A stretch of 64,000 bases of DNA, taken from NCBI GenBank assembly GCA_949130485.1, contig OX422200.1, forward strand, positions 6,856,620 through 6,920,619, read 5' to 3'. Positions 35,274 to 47,900 of the stretch are shown piece by piece. This DNA is from Agelas oroides. Its lineage: Eukaryota > Porifera > Demospongiae > Agelasida > Agelasidae. The notes below the pieces were generated by a model that was not told the origin of the DNA, made no database searches, and saw only the letters and a program-made list of their open reading frames with translations. The position numbers and the translations under genes were made by a program. Within the stretch, counting starts at the first letter, position 1, and the number at the start of each line of letters is the position of its first letter.

Positions 35274-38200
35274 AACGCTGTAAGTGTAGTCAGCGACAAA
35301 AATCACCAACTGCGTGGCTAACCAATATATATATACGTCTTATTGCATACCAAGCATTCCCTTGGCAGTTTATTCTATTTTGGCAAGCATAGCATGGATA
35401 ATTCCTAGTAGCGTCCTTTGCGTATGGGTGCAATTAGGGCGCAATGTTCTCTTGCACGTGTCACAACCATCATTGATTGCAACATGTGTTAGCTGCTCCA
35501 TTCTCCCTCACAAAAATTGAAATTAGTGTGTAGTCTTTGGGCTGCTTCAGTTTTTGCTAAATGGCTTCTGTAGTGTTGTTTGCCTGAAGACTATGGAATA
35601 TTATCAATTTTGCAAGAGGCAAAAGGGCAGCCAATGGCTACTGTACATGTTACATGCAGTAACTTAAAAAACAAACAATCGACCAATACACAAGCACATG
35701 ATGGTCATCATGCACTGCTATGCAAATCTAACAGTTGGAGTCACAAGTCCTCTGGAAGATGGAAACTGTTCTGACCTTCCCGAGCTCTGGTCCTGTCTCA
35801 TCCTGAAGTGAACAAAAATCAAACATGTACACAAATATGATCAGGCAAGCTTTGAAGATTAAGGCTCATTCCCTGGCCAGCTAGCTCTCTGTTCCTTGTA
35901 TTCAGAAGATGGTTGGTTTGCACATGGGAAGAGAGGGAAGAGCCTGGGGTCAATTGAACTGCATTAGAATGCCCCAGTCTAAACACTTCAGCTCAGAGCT
36001 ATGGGCACTGAAACACTTTTGAGCTAGGAAATCACCTGCTTGCATCAAGCATGTAAAAGTACTAGGGTGTAATTTACACTGCAATAAAATGATCTGGGTT
36101 GGTTCCTCGGAGGTTGCTTATGGAATTTGTCTCCATTACCTAAACTAATAGTATAGGGTTGGGGTTACCAATGACCTAAACTGATTGTGCAATTTACCAC
36201 TCATAACCACAGCTTGTCTATAACCATGACAACCACTCTGTGGCTGAATTGGTGGTTGACCCTAACAGGACACTTTTAGCCTATGGATCCCCATTGAACA
36301 GCCGTATTCTACTTATGTAGCTATCAAAACTTTACACATGCATTGCTTTTGACACACCACTCATTAATGAGCTTGCAATAGTCAGGAAAACTGCCTACAT
36401 GTATAGCACGAGAAGTGTTTTCCGAGCCAGTTTATACAAACAGGAGAGATGTGGCCTACCTACCCAGTGCTGACCAACACCTTTCTACAACCAAGCACAG
36501 CAGTAACCATTTGCTTTTCAGAATACCTTTGCCCATTAAATCCTTTCTACTGGTATAACACATATCTTTAGTTTGTATAGAGAGGCCTGACTCCATACAC
36601 TTCTGTATTATACATGTAGCTGCAAACATTCCCATGGAACAGCATGAGCCCGAAGGACAAACACTGGGAAATGTAACTTTTTTTTTTTACGGATGTTACC
36701 CCCAGCAACCCCACACAATATTACCTCCGCTCATTCCACTTTGTGTTATTCAAAAATTTGGTTGCTAAGCAACATCCAACAAGCAAACATACAACTTGTT
36801 CTGTTAGTACTGGGCCTACTAGACCTCACTATTGCAATAATCATGAATACTTTTCGTAGTTGAGGACAACTACAAAAATGCATGGGAGCGTTCCTGGAAA
36901 CGATCACTTCCATGGTAATTGGTTTAATGTAAATGTTGAGGGTCTACAGTGTATAATGATACTGGATTCACATTTCATACTGCGGATCTCTGTGGCAACG
37001 TTAAACATGAGAGTTGCTATCAATACCAAGCAGTCATGTAGCAAATACTAAAAATTATTTTTTATTCACTACTACATAGTGGCTTCATTTGTGTGCACAT
37101 GGACAGTGTTACATATAGGAAAAGCAGTGGCCCACAAGATCAGTACTGGTAGTGCACAAGGTAGCATTCAGGGTGTTACTAAGCGTGCTTCAAGTCGTTA
37201 CAATCTCTCAAACTCTGTACAACTGACTTGGAAGCTCCTCAAAATGAGCAGCTCTTCCTACAAACTGAGCTCATTAAGATAGGTAGCAGTGGAAGAGAAC
37301 TGACATACTGTAAAGTGGTCAGATAGCACGTGTTTTATTGTAAATCTAAGCTCTGAAACCACTGCAGAGCCTCTGGCAGAAGACTGGCTATGTACAGCAC
37401 TAGCTTCAGTCAAGTCTCAATCTTCCTGGCTGGTTCGAATGGAAACATACCTTGTCTTAGTTCTTCTTGCAGCCTTTGGTCTCGAGCTACCACCTCCAAC
37501 GGTGAAAGTCCTGCAGAAAGAAACAGTAACAGCACGTTCTTCACCTGTAGCAATTCCCAGGCTGCTGAGTGTTTGCCGCTCGCAGTAGCAGTTCACCACA
37601 CACACTGCCCCTGCTCATCTCTGTCATATTCCTCCATACAACACAGCAATATTGACTGTTTGCTATTTGCTGATGCAAAAATGTGTACTGTGGTATGTAG
37701 CAAAATGTACCAGGCACATTTCGTACTGCAAATGTGTACTGTGGTATGTAGCAAATATACCAGGCACATTTCATACTGCAAGTGGCGAATGCTGCTGTGG
37801 AGGTCTGGGTTGAGGTTACAGTAACTCCCAACCACCAACCCTCACAAGTGGCTGCCAGGTGTGCGACTGAGGCATTCAGTCCCACCTGTACAGTACATAT
37901 AGAGGATTGTGAGGGTTGGTGGTTGTCCGGCTGTCGTGGCTCAGCACTGGCTGCTCAAGCCAGAGGTGTACTGGGTTCGACTCCCGGCGACTGCTGGTCT
38001 TTTCACTTTCATCTATTTTCACCTCATAACATCTAAATTCCTTTAATTCCAGCATGAGGCAAGATGCTCTGAGCATTTAAAATGTTTGTCTTTGCACTCA
38101 AATCACAAACTGAATATTTCAGTTATATGAACACCCCTTAGCTAAGTGAGCTCCTACTGCACTTCGTTTCGTGCCATAACCTTTGATACCAACCCTCCCC

Positions 38201-38315
38201 TGCTGTTCTAAACCATGCTGATGAATCTTCTGAGTGTATATGCTTGCAAACAGTGAGTAAAAAAGCCTGGGAGCCTAGCTACTGTACAAAACCAGAACTG
38301 GTGTTGAGGTTATCC
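35274..38315. other. Intergenic region between RTK start and KIF3B stop
   Basis: About 3 kb without a gene I can defend. Two exon-like pieces on the minus strand, 35775-35801 (reads DETGPELGK) and 37447-37512 (reads LSPLEVVARDQRLQEELRQ), have splice signals but no partners. Other content: a tandem duplication of fragments near 37680-37780 (aatgtgtactgtggtatgta), a 20-bp inverted pair (ccaaccaccaaccctcacaa / ttgtgagggttggtggttg at about 37838 and 37907) and the tRNA-like sequence at 37924-37995. Confidence 0.5.
37924..38090 (+). mobile_element. tRNA-derived SINE-like sequence
   Basis: A pol III A-box-like tggctcagcactgg and a perfect B-box-like gggttcgactcc lie about 35 bp apart. A 5-bp stem with a 7-base loop (ctggc tgctcaa gccag) mimics an anticodon arm, but the D-arm is too short and the acceptor stem has a mismatch, so this is not a functional tRNA gene. 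A pyrimidine-rich tail follows. A related non-tRNA word (gtgtgc-actg-ggcattc-gt-ccacctgt) occurs upstream at about 37860 and in TTF2 near 57738. Confidence 0.5.
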
Positions 38316-41300
38316 TCACGCGGCATCAAAGGTGAGTTCCTTGTCGTCCTGCAGAGCAGCGTCAAGTGCTGCTTGCAACTGCGGGGCCACAAGAGGTCCC
38401 TCATAGTCCTGTGTCGTCCGGTTGGGCATGTCCAGCTCAATCTTCAGAATGTTCTCTGCCTAAACAATAACAACAACAATCAACAATCAACAATATCTAA
38501 TAACCACCACAACAACAATTAACAACACGAACAACAGCAAGAAGTCAACAATGTCTCATGGCTTAGAGAGAAAACCCACTGGAAGATACATGTAGGCGCA
38601 TGCAGTTTTGTTCCTAACCCCCCTCCCCACCCACTTCTTGCATGCTGGTCAGGGAAGGGTGGAGGGGAGGCAGAGAATGAGGCTAGGCAAGGTATACCAC
38701 ACACCATACCATGTATCTAGGGTCTCCAGATTGTGCCGCCATTCTTGCAAACACAGACGTGGGTCTCAGACACCCGACTGCAGACACAGGCCTTGGGACC
38801 ACCATCTCAAGACTACAGGAACAGGAGACAGTCGTCTCACTCACCATGCCAAAATACACAGCAGTAGACATTGCTTCAATGTGTATCCAATTTGCATGTG
38901 GCAGTGTCAGACGGAAATTGAATATGAACCGGACATTATGTTGTGTGTATACTTTGACTACATCTTTATGTTCACAGTGCTGTATTGTGTTAAGGGTGGG
39001 GCTCGTACATGTATATGCTTTGTAGACTCATGAATATCTGAAGCCATTATAAAACGATCATACCACCTTAACAGAAGCTCAGCAATACTTCAAACTGAGG
39101 ATGTGGTCAAAATACACAAAAGCAAATACTATCTGGGACTGCCACACATACACGAACAATCAACAAACCACATCTCCCTAAAGGCCAAAATGTTATGCAA
39201 AGTCACCCACTGTGCAGGACGGGTTTCAGCCAATACCAGACCTCATCAGCTGCGCTGGGGTGACCGGGAGATGGGGACTGCTATCTCATGCACAGAATGC
39301 AGTCAGGTGACTGGCCTTATCCAAAAGGTCGGTAGAAGCTCTTTGAAAGCATCGTCTCTTCATGCAGCTGTCCTTCATTCGAAGGTCATAGCAATTGTAA
39401 TCATCACGTGTTGTCAATGCACAAATGCGTGCGTACATGTGCGTACAGAAGCATGTCAGCAATTGAAGTGAGTGCAGTATCTCTGAGTTTTTCTGGTAAA
39501 TGTATCCTTACTGTAACTGTACATCTGAGCTCCACACTTACTTAAGAGGACATATGTGTTTTGAATGCTAGTGAGGGAGTAAAAGTAACACTACCCTGGA
39601 CTACCCTACCTAGGGGCAAGTGAGACCTACATGTAGGTACTTTAACTGTCCAGATAGTCAAGCCTAAACTGGACCCCAAGATGTTCCCGGTGACCTGAGA
39701 GTTCATACGCACTTGTACATATGCAGCAGATATTGACGCATATACACAGCACATACATGTATGAGCCCTGACCTTAACGGATGTTCCACAATACAGTACT
39801 ATACATGTGTGCGGTAGTCTTGAGTAGAAATTGGATATTATCCTGTTGCCTGCTTTGATCATATTACCACGGTGAAGTAGTAGAAATTACACACTCATGA
39901 CGTTACACTGACAGGAAGGGTGGGTGGAATATGCCATTATAAGGATGTGAAGCCATAAAGAGTGCAATTTTATCCATACCAAACATGACCATACAATGAT
40001 TTCAGTTACAACCCTGCTATGTGATACGTGAACGGCCACCCCTAAACTTATGGCTCAATTTCCTTTTAGAAGGTCAAAGAATAAGTGTCCACCTCGCCTT
40101 GTGTGGCCACAATAGAGTGTTGAGAAGGGTGAAACAACTTAGCAAAGTGAATGGTGTTGTAAGCTGTTGTGCTCTCAGCTCAGCTGGAGTGAGCAGATGA
40201 TGGCTTGAGGGGTACTCTGTGATAAACAAACGTTTACTCATGGGCCCTCTTGTGGAAAAATATGAACAGACTTGATAGAGCACCTACCAACCCTCCCCAA
40301 TGGCAAATGTGTAAAGTACGTCACACAAGGGTGCTCTTTCAAAACTATGATGTGTACGGCGCAAATTTCCAAGTAGGCAATACTATTGGAAGGTAGGATC
40401 AAAGTTAGATGATCAGAAAGAGGGAGAAAGATGAATTGTCAGAAAGAAGGGGAAAGTGGATTATCAGAGAGAAGGCAGGGTAGGGAACATCAGAGTACGC
40501 TGGCTCATTTACGAGGACGTACTTCTTGGAGGGAGGTTCTTGTGGCCTCAGTTTCAACTCGTCTGTGTCTTCATCATAGTAGGCCCTACTGGTGATTCTT
40601 TCTACCTCGTGTGAAGGAATAAAGTTATCGACTATCAGACTTCTGTAGTGTAGTGGGGAAAGAGGGAGAGAGGAGAGGGGAGGGGAGGGGAGGGGAGGGG
40701 AGGGGAGGGGAGGGGAGGGGAGGGGAGGGGAGGGGAGGGGAGGGGAGGGGAGGGGAGGGGAGGGGAGGGGAGGGGAGGGGAGGGGAGGGGAGGGGAAGAG
40801 AGGAACATCATAAATATACAATGTACCTGTAGCAAGTACATGAATACATGGACAATCAGTGAACGACATCTTCCTAGTGGCCTAGATGTTATGCAAAGTT
40901 ATCCACTGCACAGAACATGCAATAGATCTAGGCTCAAGTCCTATACCTCTCCTAACAGTGACCCCATGTTTACCAATAGCTTGAGCATGTACATCACCAG
41001 TCAATTCTCACATCCAACCTACTCCACATTAGCTCCCTCTAATTAGTTCCCCGCACCTAACCTCCTCGTCCCTCCCCCCAGCAAACTCATACCCCCGGCT
41101 AACCCATTACCTGAGCTTGAGGCCTTTCTGCAGCTCCTGGACAGTGAGAGCTAGCTCCTCCCTCACTCTCACCTGTTCCTCACGATAGTCAGCCATCTCG
41201 GCACTAGCTGCCTTCAGCTTGGACTTCAACTGGAAGGGAAGATAGGAGGGAGGGAGGGAGGGAGGGAGGGAGGGAGGGAGGGAGGGAGGGAGGGAGGGAG

Positions 41301-42289
41301 GGAGGGAGGGAGGGAGGAAGGAAGGAAGGGAGGGAGGGAGGGAGGGAGGGAGGGAGGGAGGGAAGGGAAGGGAAGGGAAGGGAAGGGAAGGGAAAGAGGA
41401 AAGAACAGAGGGAGAGAATGGGAAAGGGAAGAAAGGGAAAAGGGGAGGTGAACATGTACACACCCTTGTATGACATTCCTGCCCAATCCTTACCTTGTTG
41501 AGTTTCTTGGTCTTGAGGTCTACCTCCTCTTGAAGAGAGGAGTAAGTCTCTCTGATCTCCAGAGCACTCTCCTCCTTCGCCTCTAGCTGCTGACGAATTT
41601 CACGCTCTCGGCGCTAGGGAGAGAGGAGGGAGTGAGAGAGTGAGAAAGAACATGGTAACATACTCGCAAGAAGTAATGTGCTAACAGTCTACAATAGTAT
41701 GAAGACTAGTTTCCCTCTCTCTTCTCCTTCCCTTCCTCTTCAAACTCCCTCTCCGACCATCCTTTAATCCTTACCTTTTGTTTGATCATCTCCTGCCGCT
41801 GTTTCTCAAGGATCTTTTTCTGTTCATCTGTTCTGTCCACAATGTTCTTACCTCCTGCTAGTAACTTGCTCTCCATTGCCTGGAGGGAGGAAGAAGAGGA
41901 GGGAAGGAAGGGGAGAGGAAGAAAGGGGAGAGGAAGGAAGGGGAGAGGAAGGGAGGGAAGGGGAGGTGAAGAGAATGGAGAAAGAGAGAAATAGAATAAT
42001 CAGGTAATTTCATGCATGTGTAGAAGGAGGGCAGGAGTACCTGTATCTTAGCTTTGAGGGTGTCTCTCTTCTTCTGTTCCTTCTTCAGCAGGTCAACTTG
42101 ATGCTGCACTGTGGATATCAACTTCTCTCGTTCCTGTTAAGAGAGAGAGAGAGAGATGCGAGGAAGAAGGAAGTGAGGGGGAGGGGAGAACCAGAGGGGG
42201 GATGGGGGGGAGAAGAGAGGAGGGAGGAAAAAGAGAGGGAGCGAAGACGTTGAAGGAGAAAGAAAAGACTTGGAATTGCCAGCCAGCCA

Positions 42290-42376
<87 letters not shown>

Positions 42377-42495
42377 CCTCCAGCAGCTCGCTGTTCTGTA
42401 TGATGGCCTGCTTCTCTGCCTCCAACTTGGCTTGCTGCTCCCGCAGGTTCACCTCTCCCTCTCCTTCCTCATCCCCACTCTCCTCACCACTCCCC

Positions 42496-42548
<53 letters not shown>

Positions 42549-43037
42549 GTGTGTGTGCATGTGTGTGGCGAGAGTCTATCAGTAGACGTACATGTACATA
42601 TCAATGATGGCTACCGAATCTTCATTGGCACAAATTCAATCCCAATCCAACCCACCTTCCCCTTCAGATGTGGCCCTCCTTCGTCCCTTCTTCCTGCCAG
42701 CCCCTCCCTTCCTCTTTCTCTTGTCAAGCACAGACTTGAGTCTCAGGATCTCCTCCTGGTACTCTCGCAGAAGAGCATCCTTGGGGTCCTCATTGATACG
42801 AGGCTTGTTCTTGATATTCTTGGCACGATTTGCATACCTGTGTGGATGTATACACTGTTAGTCAATGGCCAATTTCCACTACAGGATCACATGATACAGC
42901 TGGAGGTCAGGGTCCGTGGAATCGCCATAGAAAACGTATGGTGAGTGCATGTGTACACTGATATTCAATTACATTGAGCATATGCATATACATGTACATG
43001 ATGGGTTGAACTGTATCAAAGGAAGCAACTTAGCAAG

Positions 43038-43090
<53 letters not shown>

Positions 43091-44923
43091 CGATTGATTG
43101 ATTGATCGATTGATTGATTGATCGATGGATTGATTGATTGCATGACTGGTTGATCACAAACATCTCTGATTACTAGCTACACATACCTTAGTGTCACCAA
43201 CGTCTCCTCGTAGTTGTAATTCGCAGGACCCTAAACACAAATCACACAGACATAGACACACGTTAGAGTCGGCCTCTTCAAGCCTGCCTACACAGTCACC
43301 CATGAGCAACATTTCCTGATGAAATATGCAGCAATTTTTTCTACTTCCAATATCATGCAGACATTAGCAGATAGCACTTTTACTATTTTTAAAGCAATTC
43401 TTTCTACTTCCAATATCATGCAGACACTAGCAGATAGCACTTTTATTATTTTTAAAGCCTAAGGTAGCACTGAACTGTTAAGCAATCCAGCTAGCGTATT
43501 TCGATTACATTACCACGTTCCAAGCACTGTAGCGCAGAACTTCCAGGTAATCTATGCAGTGCAAATAAGCCCCACCCTTAACAGAAGTTCTGCGCTATAG
43601 CACTTTGAACATGGTAATGCAATTGAAATACGCAATGGAATAATGCTCGATTTCTACACGGAACTGCCATATACATATTTAGGTCCTCATTTACATCATA
43701 TGCATATAATACATGTAAACCATGTTGCCAGACTAGATGCAGTATAGCCCGTAGACGGCCTAATGCACCACACGCTCACAATGTTAGCCACCATGATGGT
43801 TTTGGCATTGCCTCCCAGGGAATCCTGCAGGAGGCGTGTCAGCTTAGAGTCTCGATATGGAATATGAGAGCTTTTGCTATCAACCTGGGGAGGAGGGGGA
43901 GGAAGGGGGGGGGGGGGGGGGAAGAGGGGAGGGGGAGGAGTAGAGGAGGAGAGAGAAGAGGGGAAGGAGGAGGAGGGAGGGGGGAGGAGGGGAGTCATTT
44001 CACTTCCTGTGTCATTACAGCAATAATCAGAACTATTATGATGTGACAGTCACGAGTAGAGGAGTTTGAGCGTAGTTGCGGTTGGCTCACCAGGGCAGAA
44101 ATGACATTCCCCAGGGCAGAAAGAGAGAGATTGATCTTTGTAGCCTCCTTGAAACGTTCACCCTGTAGAAATTAATTAACCAAGAAATAGCAGAAATTAA
44201 GAGCCATCATTTACTGGTATGTATAAATACAAACAGAAACTAGGTTGTTACACGTGGTTCAATCCGTATATTGTATGCTCCTATAAGAGAGGTTCCACTG
44301 TATTGTATGCCATATGTATACTGCCTTACCACAGATCCTGTCTTGGTCTGTCTCTCGCTGCCGGCTAGGTCAACAAGATTCAGCTTCCCAACACGAATGT
44401 GGTTCTCGTTATCTGTCCCTTGCTGTGAGAAGAGGGAGAGGAGGAGGGGGAGGAGGAGGGGGAGGAGGATGGGGAGGAGGAGGGAGAGAAGGACGGGGAG
44501 GAGGATGGAGAAGAGAAGGAGAAGAAGAGAGGAGGCATATCAAATTCATTGGACAAAAATTGTAGTAGCTACCTCAACGCACCGCTGAACACTCCACTGT
44601 GAGAATGAAGATAGCGTGAGACCTCGAGGAATGTTCATTCATGTCCGTGCGTCTGCAGATACAAACAGTACCACACATGCACTGGAACCTTTACTATGGA
44701 CCAAGAGTACCTACACGTACATGGTGGTAGCCCCATTCCCAGAATCAGGCCTGGGAATGAGGCTACCACCATGATGATTGCTGCCAAATAGGCGAAGAAG
44801 CCGACTGCTTTCAGATCTGTAGCTAGACTGCACAGAAACACAACCTAACTGAGAGCATCTGCTATATTGTATGTGTTACTAAGTTAATGCAAGACTTTAT
44901 GAACTCTTGGGTTGTGGCGATCA

Positions 44924-44961
<38 letters not shown>

Positions 44962-47900
44962 CGTCTTACCCAACTGCTCTATTCTGGTTGCCGACGCCCA
45001 TCACATGCTCAACCTCCTTCACACTCTTGGCCACAAAGGAAGAAAGGTCCTAACATGTGAAGACCGAATACATGATCACGGAACTATGTAATTTTATGCA
45101 GTCATGGATGTACGCACATCATGGTGGGCATTAATTAGGGTGAGTACGTTGCTAGATATCAAATCCTGTAAGGCTTCATCTAGACTTGCCCGCCAAATCC
45201 CAGAATACTTGGACAAGGGGGGAGGGGTGGGTATAGCTGGTCACCACCATTCCAGGAGGATATCCTGGAATGGTTGACACACTCGGAGTTACTCAGGAGT
45301 ACATGGACATGTTTTGGCATCCCTAGACAACCCTCAAACAGAATGAATGGCCTGCCTTACTCACCTTGACATAGACTCCAGTGTCGGGTCTCTCTCTAAG
45401 CTCAAGTCTTTTCTTGTGGTCCTTGCTCAGTAAGTCTCGTATCTCCTCCTGTGAGGAAGGGAGAGGGGGAGGGAGGGAGAGGGAGAGGGAAGGAGGGAGG
45501 GAGGGAGGTAGGGAGGTAGGGCGGGAGGGAGGTAGGGAGGGAGGGAGGGAGGGAGGGAGGGAGGGAGAGGGGGGGAGGGAGGGAGGGAGGGAGAGGGGGG
45601 GAGGGAGGGAGGGAGGGAGAGGGGGGGAGGGAGGGAGGGAGAGGGGGAGGGAGGGAGAGGGGGAGGGAGGGAGAGGGGGAGGGAGAGGGGGAGGGAGGGA
45701 GGGAGGGAGGGAGGGAGGGAGGGAGAGGGGGAGTGAGGGAGGGGGGAGGGAGGGAGAGAGAGGGGGAGAGAGGGAGAAAGGGAAGGAGGGAGAGAAGATG
45801 GGAGGGAGGAAAGGAAGAAGGGAGGGAAGACATCAAAGCTAGTCAAAATTCTTTACACAATGACAATGTGCATGTCTATCCAAGCCATCAGGGCCCTCCC
45901 CCCTCCTTCCCCACCTGGTATATCTCGAGGTAGGATGCTCTGACCAGGTACTGCTCATCGTGGGTCCTGGCTATGTGAGTGAAGATGTGTTCAAATGAGT
46001 TGGGAATGACTCCCCTCTCCTCGGGTTTACTGCGGACACCTGTTAGAGGGGAGAGAGGGAGGGAGGATTGGGGGAGGAGAGAGAGAGGAAAGAGGGAGGA
46101 GAGAGAGAGGAAAGAGGGAGGAGAGAGGGAGGGAGGATTGAGGGAGGAGAGAGAGAGGAAAGAGGGAGGAGAGAGGGAGGGAGGATTGAGGGAGGAGAGA
46201 GAGAGGAAAGAGGGAGGAGAGAGGGAGGATCAAGGGAGAAGGAAGGGGGGTGGGGGTGCGGGTGGAGAGAGGAAGTAGGAAGGGAGGGAGGGAAGGAGGG
46301 AAGGAAGGCAAGGGATAGGGAGGAAAGAGAAGGAGGGAGGGAAGAAAAGGAGATAGGAAGGAGATACAGCCAGGCAGATGTGTGTTTGGAGGACATTGAT
46401 ACTGCATGATGCAATCTGGCAGTATGAGCTGAACTATACACCATGTGGCGTGGGTAGGGTGCACACAGTAGACTAAGAGGAACACAGCAACACACACCAT
46501 GTGTAGGGTGCACGCAACTATACACCATGCGGCGTGGGTAGGGTGCACGCAACTATACACCATGCGGCGTGGGTAGGGTGCACACAACTATATACCATGC
46601 AGTGTGGGTGGGGTGCACACAGTAGACTAAGAGGAACTCAGCAACACACACCATGCGGCGTGGGTGGGGTGCACACAGTAGACTAAGAGGAACTCAGCAA
46701 CACACACCATGCGGCGTGGGTGGGGTGCACACAGTAGACTAAGAGGAACTCAGCAACACACACCATGCGGCGTGGGTGGGGTGCACACAGTAGACTAAGA
46801 GGAACACAGCAACACACACCATGTGGTGTGGGTGGGGTGCACACAGTAGACTAAGAGGAACTCAGCAACACACACCATGTGGTGTGGGTGGGGTGCACAC
46901 AGTAGACTAAGAGGAACTCAGCAACACACACCATGTGGTGTGGGTGGGGTGCACACAGTAGACTAAGAGGAACACAGCAACACACACCATGTGTAGGGTG
47001 CACGCAACTATACACCATGCGGCGTGGGTAGGGTGCACGCAACTATATACCATGCGGTGTGGGGTGCACACAGTAGACTAAGAGGAACTCAGCAACACAC
47101 ACCATGTGGTGTGGGTGGGGTGCACACAGTAGACTAAGAGGAACTCAGCAACACACACCATGTGGTGTGGGTAGGGTGCACACAGTAGACTAAGAGGAAC
47201 TCAGCAACACACACCATGCGGCGTGGGTGGGGTGCACACAGTAGACTAAGAGGAACTCAGCAACACACACCATGCGGCGTGGGTGGGGTGCACACAGTAG
47301 ACTAAGAGGAACTCAGCAACACACACCATGCGGCGTGGGTGGGGTGCACACAGTAGACTAAGAGGAACTCAGCAACACACACCATGTGGTGTGGGTGGGG
47401 TGCACACAGTAGACTAAGAGGAACACAGCAACACACACCATGCGGCGTGGGTGGGGTGCACACAGTAGACTAAGAGGAACTCAGCAACACACACCATGCG
47501 GCGTGGGTGGGGTGCACACAGTAGACTAAGAGGAACACAGCAACACACACCATGCGGCGTGGGTGGGGTGCACACAGTAGACTAAGAGGAACACAGCAAC
47601 ACACACCATGCGGCGTGGGTGGGGTGCACACAGTAGACTAAGAGGAACACAGCAACACACACCATGCAGCGTGGGTGGGGTGCACACAGTAGACTAAGAG
47701 GAACACAGCAACACACACCATGCGGCGTGGGTGGGGTGCACACAGTAGACTAAGAGGAACTCAGCAACACACACCATGCGGCGTGGGTAGGGTGCACACA
47801 GTAGACTAAGAGGAACTCAGCAACACACACCATGCGGCGTGGGTAGGGTGCACACAGTAGACTAAGAGGAACTCAGCAACACACACCATGCGGCGTGGGT

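Noticed and set aside
37447-37512. Exon-like LSPLEVVARDQRLQEELRQ piece on the minus strand
   Set aside because: It has acceptor and donor signals but no partner exon, and lies downstream of the KIF3B stop. It is mentioned in the intergenic entry only.
37924-37995. Functional tRNA-Glu (CTC)
   Set aside because: The D-arm is too short and the acceptor stem mismatched; better explained as a tRNA-derived SINE.
39103-39471. 122-codon plus-strand frame near 39.1-39.5 kb
   Set aside because: It lies in the KIF3B intron between exons 38710-38812 and 40523-40642. Part of it (tgttatgcaaag...cactg) resembles a second intronic stretch at 40850-40915, so it is a dispersed repeat rather than a gene.
45381-45842. 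Long open frames through the GGGA arrays (both strands, e.g. 153 codons at 45381-45842)
   Set aside because: They are translations of simple sequence inside a KIF3B intron, with no splice or start context.
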